Source: Antedon mediterranea
Lineage: Eukaryota; Echinodermata; Crinoidea; Comatulida; Antedonidae
Length of the DNA: 64,000 bases
Direction: 5' to 3'
Assembly: GCF_964355755.1 (NCBI RefSeq)
Contig: NC_092679.1
Coordinates: 9,910,932 to 9,974,931, forward strand
The notes beneath the pieces were generated by a model. That model saw only the letters and a list, made by a program, of their open reading frames with translations. It searched no databases and had not been told where the DNA came from. The position numbers and the translations under genes were made by a program. Shown here in pieces: positions 38,956 to 50,800 of this stretch (its first letter is position 1; the number at the start of each line of letters is the position of its first letter).

Positions 38956-41900
38956 ATGAGTCCACCTCCGTCATTTTTTTCTGCTCTCAAATCAGTACCA
39001 ACCAATTCGTCAGAGAGAATGCGTCAATCATCAACAAGGGACTATAAAAATCGATGCAAGAAAAGAAAGAAAAGAGTGGTTCAAGTACCTGGAACTTGTA
39101 CGAGAGCTGCTAAATCCACAAAAACCTACCTACACAAATTAAATTCAATTTTGCAAATTCGTCACTTATATTTTGTTTGCTAAATGCTCGTTCATTGCGT
39201 AACAAAAGTGATGAATTCACAGACTTTGTTGTTAGTAATGACATTGATATCGTGTCTGTGTCTGAAACATGGCTTCAACCTGATGACAACCTCTCCATTA
39301 GAAACATAACTCCACTTGGATATTGTTTCAAACATGTTCCTAGATTGGATAAAATCGGTGGAGGGATTGGAATTTTATATAAATCTAGTATAAGTGTTAA
39401 TATGAAAAATGATGTAAATGTTTATTCTTCATTTGAAACAATACATTAACAGTTTACATTAAGTTCAAAAACAATTTATATTGTATGCATCTACAGACCA
39501 CCGAGTTTGTCTGTCACCGACTTTCTTAATGAATTTGAAAATATGATTTTTGATTATCTCATTATTCCATCAGAAGTAATTTTTTGTGGTGATTTTAATA
39601 TCCACATTGATGAAAATGAGAATATCGCTGCAAATAAATGTAATCGTCTATTGCAGTCTTTCAATCTTATACAGCATGTAAATGAACCTACGCATGATGG
39701 TGGTCATTGTCTTGATCTCATTATTACTAGAGATGTTTCTCTGATCTCGGGGATCACTGTAAAACCGGGTATCTCTGATCATTTTTCTATACTTTGTAGT
39801 CTCGACTTCAAGAAACCACCTCTACCTAAATCTAAAATTAAAATCCGCAAATATAAACAGTATTGATACAACAATATTTTCATATGACATACAAGCTCGG
39901 TTGTCTGATATGCATGATGGTACTTTGCAAGAAAATATTGAAAGATACTGCTCTTTAAGAGAAGTTATGGATAAACACGCACCTTTAAAAACAAAATGTA
40001 TCAAACTAAATTCTTCAAAACCGTGGTATACTGATGAAATTAGATCTGCGAGAAAACTCCGTCGCGTATTTGAGAGAAAATGGATGAAATCAAAAAATAC
40101 ATTAGATAGACAGAAATATTGTCATCAGCGGTGTATTGTTAATATGCTTGTTGAAAGTGCTAAGAAACAATATTATTCTGATCTGGTCGAAGATTGCTCA
40201 GGTGATCAGAAGAAGCTGTTTAAAGTTGTAAATAATCTTTTACACTGTTCTAAATCGTCGGTGCTTCCATTTTCTCACTCAGATGAGTTGCTTGCAGAAA
40301 GATTTTCCATATTTAAAAAAAATAAAATTGTTAATATTCGTAAACTTTTTGTTAAAGATAGTGCTGGAAGTTTGTCTCATTACTTTAATAACGACGTATG
40401 CTGTGAAAATTATAATTGTCCCTCCCTTTGTATATTTGAACCTGCAAGTGAAAAAGAAATTTCTGAAATTGTCAAAAACTCGCCTGCTAAATTTTGCAGT
40501 CTTGATCCAGTTCCTATTCTGTTAATTAAGAGAAATGCTGTTGTTTTTGTTCCACTAATTACACGTGTCGTTAATCTGTCTTTGGAAACTGGGGTTTTCC
40601 CAGATATTTGTAAAATCTCACACATACGTCCTCAATTAAAGAAATCGGGTCTTGCTCCTGAAAAGCTATCCAATTACAGACCAGTATCAAATCTGTGTTT
40701 TCTTGGAAAAGTAATTGAAAAAGTGGTATCTAAACGTATACTATCACATGTAAAGGATAATTCTTTACTTGACCCGTTTCAATCAGCGTATAAAGCACAT
40801 CACAGTACTGAAACTGCACTCCTGCGCGTTAGCAATGATATACTTCGTGCGATGGATGTTGAAAAAGTAACTGCTTTAATTTTACTTGATTTGAGTGCTG
40901 CGTTTGATACGGTAGATCATAGTATTCTGACTGAGAGGTTGCATGCTTCTATTGGTGTTCAAGGATGTACACTAAGATGGTGTCAATCATACTTGGAGGA
41001 CAGACCTCAACACATTTGTATTAGAGAGGAAATCTCTCAACCTACCACTTTAAATTACTCTGTTCCGCAAGGATCTGTGTTAGGTCCACAATTGTTTACA
41101 ATTTATGTATATCCTATTCGTGATATCATTAAGAAATATAATCTTAGTTATCATGTTTACGCTGATGACACTCAGATATATATATCGTTTAAACCTACCA
41201 TGACAAAGAGTGAATTATCAATTGATTTGCTTGAAAAATGTATCTCTGAAATTCGTGTCTGGATGGCCAAAAACTTTTTGAAACTTAATGATGATAAGAC
41301 TGAGTGCATCCTATTTGGTTCGCAACAACAATTAGAGAAAATTCCATCTAAGAGGGTTTCCATTGGTAACTTTTGTACTAAAAATACTACACAAGTTACA
41401 AATCTTGGTGTAATTCTGGATTCTAATATGACAATGACGGCTCATAATTTCTAAAATTACGTCTGCATCGTCATATCATTTAAGAAATATTCAAGGCATC
41501 AGAAAATACTTAAATTGTGCAGCTGCTGAGCAACTTGTACATGCATTTGTTAGTTCGCGTCTCGATATGTGTAACTCCTTGTTATTTGGTCTCCCACAAA
41601 AACAACTCCACAGGCTTCAGCTGATTCAAAATACAGCGGCACGAGTTGTTAAAAACTACCAAGATATGCACACATATCAAATACCTTGGAAACTTTGCAT
41701 TGGCTTCCTGTTAGGTACCGCATTGTTTTTAAATTATTACTCTATGTTTTTAAGTCTATTAATGGCATGGCTCCTGAATATATTTCTGACATGCTTAGGC
41801 TGTATGTTCCCAGACGGAATCTGCGTTCTAGTGATACGCTGCTTCTACATCAACCTAAGTCTCACCACTCATGGGGAGACAGAGCTTTCACCGTTACTGC

Positions 41901-42021
41901 TTCTCGTCTATGGAATGCAATACCAAGCTCTATCAGATTTTGCAAAACTTTTGATACTTTTAAAAAATTATTAAAAACACATTTATTCATTAAGGCATAT
42001 GGAAATCATGAGGTTTCTTAA
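38956..42021 (+). pseudogene. LINE ORF2: AP-like endonuclease and reverse transcriptase, frameshifted
   Basis: Translated pieces order as a standard ORF2. The endonuclease has LLNARSLRNK, SETWL, YRPP, GDFNIH, LDLII and SDHFSI (39177-39800). The reverse transcriptase has LSNYRPVSNL, LLDLSAAFDTVDH, PQGSVLGP and the catalytic YADDTQ (at about 41158). The C-terminal region has LHWLPVRYRI and RLWNAIPSSIR (to 42021). Breaks seen: a frame change just before LLNARS (about 39180), a TAA at 39447, a 1-base insertion near 39865, a 1-base insertion near 41450, and a frame change near 41660. The last two breaks are also present in the inverted copy, so they predate that duplication. Confidence 0.88.
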
Positions 42022-42316
42022 AGTTCTAGAATTTTATAGTATACTTTTTCCTGACCAGCATTATCTTATCTTGGTTGTTGTCTCTGAGCACCCGGTCGTC
42101 TGTGGCAAGGCAAATGTGTATCCTGTTCCTTTGTTTGGTCATCTAGGTAGGGGTCCGAGACCGCGACAGAACGAGAACGGATGGGGACCCTCCAAAGAAA
42201 TTGCATTTTATTTGTCAGGCATTTGTATGATTCGTTTTAAATTTTTTTTTGAATGCGCCTTGAGCACTCTTGAGTGGTATGTGCGCTATAAAAACCCTGT
42301 TATTATTGTTATTATT
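42022..42316 (+). other. LINE 3' UTR and microsatellite tail
   Basis: About 295 bp from the ORF2 stop to TTATTATTGTTATTATTA. The last part, with GAGTGGTATGTGCGCTATAAAAACC before the tail, is where an L2-type element would be recognised by its own reverse transcriptase. It joins satellite directly. The inverted copy carries a slightly different tail, (TTA)n only. Confidence 0.7.
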
Positions 42317-42608
42317 ATAGATCAGCGAGAGAGAAATAGATCAGCGAGAGAGATAGATCAGCGAGAGAGAGATAGATCAGCGAGAGAGAGAGAGAGAGAG
42401 AGATCAGCGAGAGAGATAGATCAGCGAGAGAGAGATAGATCAGTGAGAGAGAGATAGATCAGCGAGAGAGAGATAGATCAGCGAGAGAGATAGATCAGCG
42501 AGAGAGAGATAGATTAGCGAGAGAGAGATAGATCAGCGAGAGAGAGATAGATCAGCGAGAGAGAGATAGATCAGCGAGAGAGAGAGAGATCAGCGAGAGA
42601 GAGATAGA

Positions 42609-42655
<47 letters not shown>

Positions 42656-45540
42656 AGCGAGAGAGAGAGAGATAGATCAGCGAGAGAGAGAGAGATAGAT
42701 CAGCGAGAGAGAGATAGATCAGCGAGAGAGAGATAGATAGATCAGCGAGAGAGAGATAGATAGATCAGCGAGAGATAGATAGATCAGTGAGAGAGAGATA
42801 GATCAGCGAGAGAGAGATAGATAGATCAGCGAGAGAGAGATAGGTCAGCGAGAGAGAGATAGATCAGCGAGAGAGATAGATAGATCAGCGAGAGAGAGAT
42901 AGATCAGCGAGAGAGAGAGAGAGAGAGAGAGATAGATCAGCGAGAGAGAGAGAGATAGATGAGCGAGAGAGAGATAGATAGATCAGCGAGAGAGAGATAG
43001 ATCAGCGAGAGAGATAGATCAGCGAGAGAGAGATAGATAGATAGATGAGCGAGAGAGAGATAGATGAGCGAGAGAGAGATAGATCAGCAAGAGAGAGAGA
43101 TAGATAAGCGAGAGAGAGATAGATCAGCGAGAGAGAGATAGATAGATAGATCAGCGAGAGAGAGATAGATAGATCAGCTAGAGAGAGATAGATCAGCGAG
43201 AGAGAGATAGATAGATCAGCGAGAGAGAGAGAGATAGATCAGCGAGAGAGAGATAGATCAGCGAGAGAGATAGATAGATCAGCGAGAGAGAGAGATAGAT
43301 CAGCGAGAGAGAGATAGATGAGCGAGAGAGAGATAGATCAGCGAGAGGGAGAGATAGATCAGCGAGAGAGAGATAGATCAGCGAGAGAGATAGATCAGCG
43401 AGAGAGAGATAGATCAGCGAGAGAGAGATAGATCAGCGAGAGAGAGATAGATCAGCTAGAGAGAGAGATAGATCAGCGAGATAGAGAAAGATCAGCGAGA
43501 GAGAGATAGATCAGCGACAGAGAGATAGAACAGCGAGAGAGAGATAGATCAGCGAGAGAGATATAGATCAGCGAGAGAGAGATAGATCAGCGAGAGATAG
43601 ATAGATCAGCGAGAGAGAGAGAGATAGATCAGCAAGAGAGAGATAGATCAGCAAGAGAGAGATAGATCAGCGAGAGAGAGAGATAGATCAGCGAGAGCGA
43701 GATAGATTAGCGAGAGAGAGATAGATAAGCGAGAGAGAGATAGATCAGCGAGAGAGAGAGAGATAGATCAGCGAGAAAAAGATAGATCAGCGAGAGAGAT
43801 AGATAGATCAGCGAGAGAGAGAGAGAGATAGATCAGCGAGAGAGAGAGATAGATCAGCGAGAGAGAGATAGATGAGCGAGAGAGAGATAGATCAGCGAGA
43901 GGGAAAGATAGATCAGCGAGAGAGAGATAGATCAGCGAGAGAGATAGATCAGCGAGAGAGAGATAGATCAGCGATAGAGAGATAGATCAGCGAGAGAGAG
44001 ATAGATCAGCGAGAGAGAGAGAGAGATAGATCAGCGAGAGAGAGTGAGAGAGATAGATCAGCGAGAGAGAGATAGATCAGCGAGAGAGAGATAGATAGAT
44101 CAGCGAGAGAGAGATAGATAGATCAGCATGAGATAGATAGATCAGCGAGAGAGAGATAGATCAGCGAGAGAGAGAGATAGATAGATCAGCGAGAGAGAGA
44201 TAGGTCAGCGAGAGAGAGATAGATCAGCGAGAGAGATAGATAGATCATCGAGAGAGAGATAGATCAGCGAGAGAGAGAGAGAGAGAGAGATAGATCAGCG
44301 AGAGAGAGAGAGAGAGAGAGATAGATCAGCGAGAGAGAGAGATAGATCAGCGAGAGAGAGATAGATCAGCGAGAGAGATAGATAGATCAGCGAGGGAGAG
44401 ATAGATCAGCGACAGAGAGATAGATCAGCGAGAGAGAAAAAGATCAGCGAGAGAGAGATAGATCAGCGACAGAGAGATAGATCAGCGAGAGAGAGATAGA
44501 TCAGCGAGAGGGAGAGATAGATCAGCGAGAGAGAGATAGATCAGCGAGAGAGAGATAGATCAGCGAGAGAGAGATAGATCAGCGAGAGAGAGATAGATCA
44601 GCGAGAGAGAGAGAGATAGATCAGCGAGAGAGAGAGAGATAGATCAGCGAGAGAGAGAAAGATCAGCGAGAGAGAGATAGGTCAGCGACAGAGAGATAGA
44701 TCAGCGAGAGAGAGATAGATCAGCGAGAGAGATATAGATCAGCGAGAGAGAGATAGATCAGCGAGAGAGAGATAGATCAGCGAGAGAGAGAAATAGATCA
44801 GCGAGAGAGAGAAAGATCAGCGAGAGAGAGATAGATCAGTGAGAGAGAGATAGATCAGCGAGAGAGAGATAGATTAGCGAGAGAGAGATAGATCAGCGAG
44901 AGAGAGAGAGATAGATCAGAGAGAGAGATAGATCAGCGAGAGAGAGATAGATCAGCGAGAGAGAGATAGATTAGCAAGAGAGAGATAGATCAGCGAGAGA
45001 GAGATAGATCAGCGAGAGAGAGAGAGATCAGCGAGAGAGAGATAGATCAGCGAGAGAGAGATAGATCAGCGAGAAAGAGATAGATCAGCGAGAGAGAGAT
45101 AGATAGATCAGCGAGAGAGATAGATCAGCGAAAGAGAGATAGATAGATCAGCGAGAGAGAGATAGATCAGCGAGAGAGATAGATCAGCGGGAGAGAGATA
45201 GAGAGATAGATGAGCGAGAGAGAGATAGATGAGCGAGAGAGAGATAGATCAGCGAGAGAGAGATATATAAGCGATAGAGAGATAGATCAGCGAGAGAGAG
45301 ATAGATAGATAGATCAGCGAGAGAGAGATAGATAGATCAGCTAGAGAGAGATAGATCAGCGAGAGAGAGATAGATAGATCAGCGAGAGAGAGATAGATCA
45401 GCGAGAGAGAGAGATAGATCAGCGAGAGAGAGATAGATCAGCGAGAGAGAAAATGATCAGCAAGAGAGAGATAGATCAGCGACAGAGAGATAGATCAGCG
45501 AGAGAGAGATAGATCAGCGAGAGAGATATAGATCAGCGAT
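42317..45540 (+). repeat. Satellite block C
   Basis: About 3.2 kb of the 19-bp satellite in the same orientation as block A, with long GA runs (for example 42617-42652). The first ~145 bp next to the LINE tail are nearly identical, in inverted form, to 45541-45686. The block ends abruptly at 45540, where orientation flips. Confidence 0.95.
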
Positions 45541-45686
45541 CTATCTCTCTCTCGCCGATCTCTCTCTCTCTCCCCCGCTGATCTATCTCTCTCGCTGATC
45601 TCTCTCTCTCTCTCTCTCTCTCGCTGATCTATCTCTCTCTCGCTGATCTATCTCTCTCGCTGATCTATCTCTCTCTCGCTGATCTA
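45541..45686 (-). repeat. Inverted satellite segment flanking the second LINE copy
   Basis: About 145 bp of satellite on the opposite strand (CTCTCTCGCTGATCTATC). Read on the minus strand, it matches 42317-42460 almost base for base, including the position of its long GA run. It therefore travelled together with the LINE segment and was not copied from any random satellite monomer. Confidence 0.85.
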
Positions 45687-46335
45687 TAATAATAATAATA
45701 ACAGGGTTTTTATAGCGCACATACCACTCAAGAGTGCTCAAGGCGCATTAAAAAAAAAAAAATTTAAACAAATCATACAAATGCCTGACAAATAAAATGC
45801 AATTTCTTTGGAGGGTCCCCATCCGTTCTCGTTCTGTCGCGGTCCCGGACCCCTACCTAGATGACCAAACAAAGGAACAGGATACACATTTGCCTTGCCA
45901 CAGACGACCGGGTGCTCAGAGACAACAACCAAGATAAGATAATGCTGGTCAGGAAAAAGTATACTATAAAATTCTAGAACTTTAAGAAACCTCATGATTT
46001 CCATATGCCTTAATGAATAAATGTGTTTTTAATAATTTTTTAAAAGTATCAAAAGTTTTGCAAAATCTGATAGAGCTTGGTATTGCATTCCATAGACGAG
46101 GAGCAGTAACGGTGAAAGCTCTGTCTCCCCATGAGTGGTGAGACTTAGGTTGATGTAGAAGCAGCGTATCACTAGAACTCAGATTCCGTCTGGGAACATA
46201 CAGCCTAAGCATGTCAGAAATATATTCAGGAGCCATGCCATTAATAGACTTAAAAACATAGAGTAATAATTTAAAAACAATGCGGTACCTAACAGGAAGC
46301 CAATGCAAAGTTTCCAAGGTATTTGATATGTGTGC
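45687..46335 (-). mobile_element. Inverted LINE copy, 3' part (interrupted)
   Basis: On the minus strand this matches 41665-42316 of the LINE: the end of ORF2 (TLETLHWLPVRYRI through KAYGNHEVS), the 3' UTR and the tail. Differences are scattered substitutions. It stops at the 5' end of the RAG1-like transposon and resumes at 52071. Frames here are remnants of a reverse transcriptase C-terminus and are not functional. Confidence 0.88.
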
Positions 46336-46372
46336 CACGGCAGTTTCAAACGCGATATCCGAGACACAAAGT
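46336..46372 (+). promoter_or_regulatory. 5' RSS-like end with 21-bp spacer
   Basis: CACGGCA at 46336-46342, a 21-bp spacer, then ACACAAAGT at 46364-46372. The nonamer-like block matches the ACAAAAAGT of the other end in 8 of 9 positions. The following GTGTTT...GCGCTTTTGATT is shared with the right end of the element at 34081-36230. The arrangement recalls a 23-type V(D)J signal, but the heptamer matches CACAGTG only at CAC and one inner G. Confidence 0.7.
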
Positions 46373-46996
46373 GTTTACAACGCGCTTTTGATTGATACGC
46401 CTGGCGCGTGCCTTGAGCAGCTATTTATAGCCCACCAACATCGAGCGAAATGTTTACATTCGCTAGCTATAAACAGAGAGTGTATCATACGAAGTAAATA
46501 CAGTCTTACAATGACCAATTAATAAAGTTTTCCTCGAATCTTACAGTGTTTGCTTTGTTATTGTATTTTGTATTAGGGAAAATTGTCTAGGATTAAAAAA
46601 TATTATTAAAAAAGCGAAATTTTAACGATGTTTGCGATAGTTTCAAAAGCTGAAAATTTACATAAATAGCGCCCTCACGGCGAAAGTTTATCGTCGCGGT
46701 AAGTTCAAGCTTTTGATCGTCTGATAGCAAATCTCTGCAATTTTTTCGAGCAACACCGTTAATTCCAAGTGAAAGCGGAGACTTTATTCTTTATTTAGCT
46801 CAAAATTCAGGCTGACGTCTACTTTCAAATTGATTTGAGCTAAATTTGAAATTGACTTATTTCTGTTCAAAATTCCAGTGATTTTATAGGTAAAAATAGG
46901 CCTAGGGCAAAGTTAATTATATATTTTTTAAAGAATTGTGTATTGGTTTTGCATTGACTGTATGTGGTATGTTACTGTTATTTATTGTCTTGTGAA
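46373..46996 (+). promoter_or_regulatory. 5' non-coding region and likely promoter of the RAG1-like gene
   Basis: No convincing coding sequence. TATA-like motifs occur at 46422-46430 (TATTTATAG) and 46468-46473 (TATAAA). CGCGGTAAGT at about 46695-46704 looks like a splice donor, and AG acceptor candidates lie near 46878 and 46889, so a 5' untranslated exon and intron are possible. The exact transcription start cannot be read from sequence. Confidence 0.4.
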
Positions 46997-47824
46997 ATGG
47001 AGTACCATACATATGCATTGAGTAATTTATGTCGTGTATGTGGTGTCAAGTTAACACGAAATCAGCGAAAATTTGACCTAACTAAAGTAAAAGATAGCGT
47101 CCTGACATTTTTAAATATCAATTTAACTCATGAAAACAAAGATGTACATCCACCATTCATTTGCAAGAACTGTCAATTTTCAAGCTATAACAAGGTTAGC
47201 ACAACTCAAAGGTACATCTGGAGACAACACACACAACAATCATGTTTCACATGTTATTTATTATCAGAACAGTCAAAACCAGGTAAGAGACTAAAACAAG
47301 TAAAACTCAACACATTATTTTCTGAAACAGAATGTGACGTTATTCCATCAAAATTTACAGTCAATGACAAAATCAATTCTGAACCTTTCATTTGCCAAAT
47401 ATGCAACTCGATTTTGTCTTTCAACAGTCTTGAGTCAAACTGTTCACATCACTATTGTTCTAGTTGTATGTATAATTTGTTTAGTACCCTCCATGTTAAC
47501 GTATGTTCATGTCTTGTGTGCGCAAAGCCAATGCACATGCTGGAATTTAAACCCGCCTCCCAAATTGTAATAGAGTCTCTAAAATCACTAGAATTACAAT
47601 GCTCGTGCAATAAGTTCATAAAATACTCTCAACATCAGAGACATATTTGTGAACACCAGACAACTAAAGAAGTGATTTATCATAATGTTTCAAAAGCTGT
47701 ATCAATGTTAGAGAAATCACTAGAAGATAGTCATGTCTCCCAAACAATACAAACGTTTGCAGAAAAAGTTGTTTACAATCAACTAAAGAAAAGTAAGGAA
47801 ATGCTGATTGCAACAAATGGTCGG
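46997..47824 (+). CDS. RAG1L: Exon 1: RAG1 non-core zinc modules and C3HC4 RING
   Basis: Residues 1-276. LCRVCG (11-16), DVHPPFICKNC (49-59) and W75-x2-H78-x4-C83-x2-C86 follow the order of the RAG1 central region (LCRICG, IHP..FCHNC, WHPHTPSCDIC). The RING is C133-x2-C136-x12-C149-x-H151-x2-C154-x2-C157 followed by C172-x2-C175, all eight ligands present. It is followed by LQCSCNKFIKYSQHQRHIC, which sits where RAG1 has its ZFA zinc finger. In RAG1 this RING dimerises and has ubiquitin-ligase activity. The exon ends at CGG followed by donor GTGAGT, phase 0. Confidence 0.85.
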
Positions 47825-50800
47825 GTGAGTGCTTTAAAACAAATTCTGTAATTATCATATTGCATGTTATAAAAAGTAGATTAATATTATTATAACAGAA
47901 TTGTTAGCATAAAACATACAAATACAATTCTTATCTACAGCCAGCAAAGATTGCTATGATACCAAACACCAAAGTCTCAAGCGATAAGGCCAGTTCTCGA
48001 ACTGTTTCAAGACGAGCAAATAGCATCAGCAGCATCATAAAATCAGTTGGCAATAGTGAGGCTGGTGATTTCCATCAAAAAGTGTACTCAGCCAAACATA
48101 TGAGTCAAGCGGTCTTAAAAACAGCCAACATAGCATCAACTTCGTCTATAGATACAGATAAGGCTCTGGCAATGGTGTCAGACTGCCATCTGGCATGGAA
48201 CCAGCTACGAAAGCTAAGAAGGTAAACAAACAATTATGTGATTAAATAAAACCATGCATGAATACAGGCATTTTAGACACAGTCAAGTATGTCTAATAAT
48301 AAAGCGAGACTACATTATTAATCATTTTTTATGTACTAGATATGTGGAGAAGGGGACAATACCATCAGAGAAAAGGATGCGGCAGCGGCAAAATGATCTC
48401 ATTGGGGATTATTTTGAATCCACAATGGAAATGCTATGTTTTAGGTCTGAGACGTCCCCAGACGGGATAGAATTAAGATCAACGCCTACTGTCAAACTGA
48501 AAAACATTAAAAAAGTTGTATTTTCATATCTTGATGAACACTCAAGGTACGCTGAAGTTAAATTTAAATATGTGCTTACAAAGTGTAGAACTTACTTTTT
48601 AGGACTTTACTTTTGTTCCTATGGATTTTGCTATGGAAATAAAAGTTAAAAGAAATTAATTAAAAACTGAATTAATATTTACTAAATTTTTTACAGACTG
48701 AACAACCTATCTCCCAATAATAACGAGATTTGGATAAAGTTTGGCGGGGATAAGGGAGGTGGAAGTACCAAATATGAGGTACAGATATGTAGCCTCGCCA
48801 AACCAAATTCAATTAACAACATCATCGTCGTACTAATATTTGATGCCCCTGACATGATGTTTAATATTAACCGGACTCTTCCGGAAGTGGCCCACCAAGT
48901 TGTTGCTTTGAACGGGGAAAAATGGCGGTAAGAATACAACTAGTATATCAACTTAACAATTATGTGGATGCGTATATAAGTAATAAAATAAAAATATATG
49001 TATAATTTCTTTCAGCAATTACACACTGAGAGTTTTCTGTTTTGGGGACTATGAATATCTAACAAAACTCTATGGATTAAATGGACCAAATGGTAAACTA
49101 TTAAATTATTTTATCATCATTTAATTTATACAAAATCTTTCTAAGCCAATTTTATTTATACTGTATTACTGCATATTTTAGCATTTTTAAACATTGTGAA
49201 AAAATTTGAATACTTTTAGCTCGATACTGCTGTCTCTTTTGTGAAAAACCAAAAGCAGAAATGCAATTAAAGGCACCACCCGCCAAACAGCGATCATTGG
49301 CTTCAATCAGAGCCAACTATAGAATGTTTATGGAAGATGGCGGAATTGAAAGCCGATCTAAGGATGTTTCCATGAGCGTTGTTAATAATCCCTTAGTATC
49401 AATTGAGGTAGATCATGTAAGTACATCAGTTTTGTTTTTAATTATCTTTATATTAGAGAAACAAATGTACTTACTTCATTATATGGCACTGTTGGTATTA
49501 AAATTTATATCTTTTAGGTGTCTGTTCCTAGCCTGCACTTGTCATTGGGCATATTCAAGAAGCTCTTTGATATGCTTGAGACGGAGGCGCACAGCATAGA
49601 TTGCCTCATATATTCCCTAAGGAAAAATGGAGAACTTGATGACACTTCTGAATCAAAGTTTGATAAAATAATTCAACATCAGATCCAAACACAAATTGAT
49701 ATCAAAGAAAAGATTGAAGAAAAGAAATTAAAGTTGACTGAGATGGAGGATGCAATGCCATTAATCTATCTTAAAGGAAGTGTTGATGGTAGCATCATTA
49801 CCAATGTGGGAAAGATAGTCAAATTGAGAGAAGAGATTGAGTCACTGGTAAGTTACTCAAACAATAAATGACATGTATGTGTCTGGCAAGACGCATCTAC
49901 ACACACACATACTCTAAAGACAAAACTTGTATTATATTTTATTTTACAGACAAAATGCATGGAAAATGGGCTTCCATTTGGAACGGGTCCAATTGTCACA
50001 TCACTGGAGCGTGTGCTACAAAAAAATCGCATCCAACGGCAAGCCTATCATGGTAAATCATTTATTGGTAACCATGTTCATAAATGTTGTCAGGTAAATT
50101 AACTATTCTTTTAATTGATATTGTTTCAACTGTTAATTATTAAAATTGTAGTTTTTAAAATGTATATTTGTTTTTAATAGGACCACGTTAGGAATGAACT
50201 AGTGAATGCTCCACTACATGAAATGAAAATTCAAGAAGCTGAGATTCCTATCGGAAAAATTCAGCTAATTGACAAAAGAGTAAAAGAATTAGTCACCAAG
50301 TACGATGCACTCCTTTCAAAATTTTCTAGGGTTCACAACAACTTGAATAATTCAAAACCTGTCACAGATGTTGATATTCAAAGAAATGGTAATGTAATTA
50401 TGCTTACCTTTCAAGGTATTCCTTAGACATGCCATTGTTTCTTTTCCTACAACACACTGCAACTGTTTCTTTTCTCTTCTACAAAAAAAAATTCAGATGA
50501 AGCCATAAAAGACTTTATGGAGGAATATCGAAAAACCAACAAAAGTATATCTCCAAAATTACATATGCTCGAGGAACATGTCATTCCCCAATTAAAGGCT
50601 TGGAGATTTGGTCTGGGACTGGTTAGCGAGCAAGGTGGGGAGTCTATTCACGCCGCGCTTAATAAAAGGAAAAGAACAGTTGCTGGGATGCATGACAGAC
50701 TTGGACAGTTAACATCCATGATGCGGTCACATGCAATTACCACTCAGCCATGCATAATAGAAGAAATAGTTGAACCCAAAAGAAGAAAAATTGGTAACAA

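Larger units (their letters stand above)
36881..42316 (+). mobile_element. Nearly full-length L2/CR1-like LINE, inactivated
   Basis: A 5.4-kb non-LTR retrotransposon with a 5' leader, an ORF1 with coiled coil and SGNH-hydrolase-like domain, an ORF2 with endonuclease and reverse transcriptase, a short 3' UTR, and a (TTATTA)-type tail. The 3' end reads GCGCTATAAAAACCCTG before the TTATTATTG tail, in the style of L2 elements, which end in a microsatellite rather than poly(A). Several frameshifts and a stop inactivate both frames. It is embedded in satellite on both sides. L2 versus CR1 clade assignment rests on recognising the C-terminal RT region and 3' end, not on a phylogeny. Confidence 0.85.

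Noticed and set aside
45541-45686. Terminal inverted repeat of a large transposon made of satellite
   Set aside because: The inverted match is explained by co-duplication with the LINE 3' end, and no transposase or target duplication pairs with it.
46280-46522. Plus-strand frame of 80 residues across the transposon 5' end
   Set aside because: It spans the LINE/transposon junction, so it arose by insertion and cannot be an ancestral gene.
48691-48939. Minus-strand frame of 82 residues
   Set aside because: Antisense shadow of exon 4 of the RAG1-like gene.
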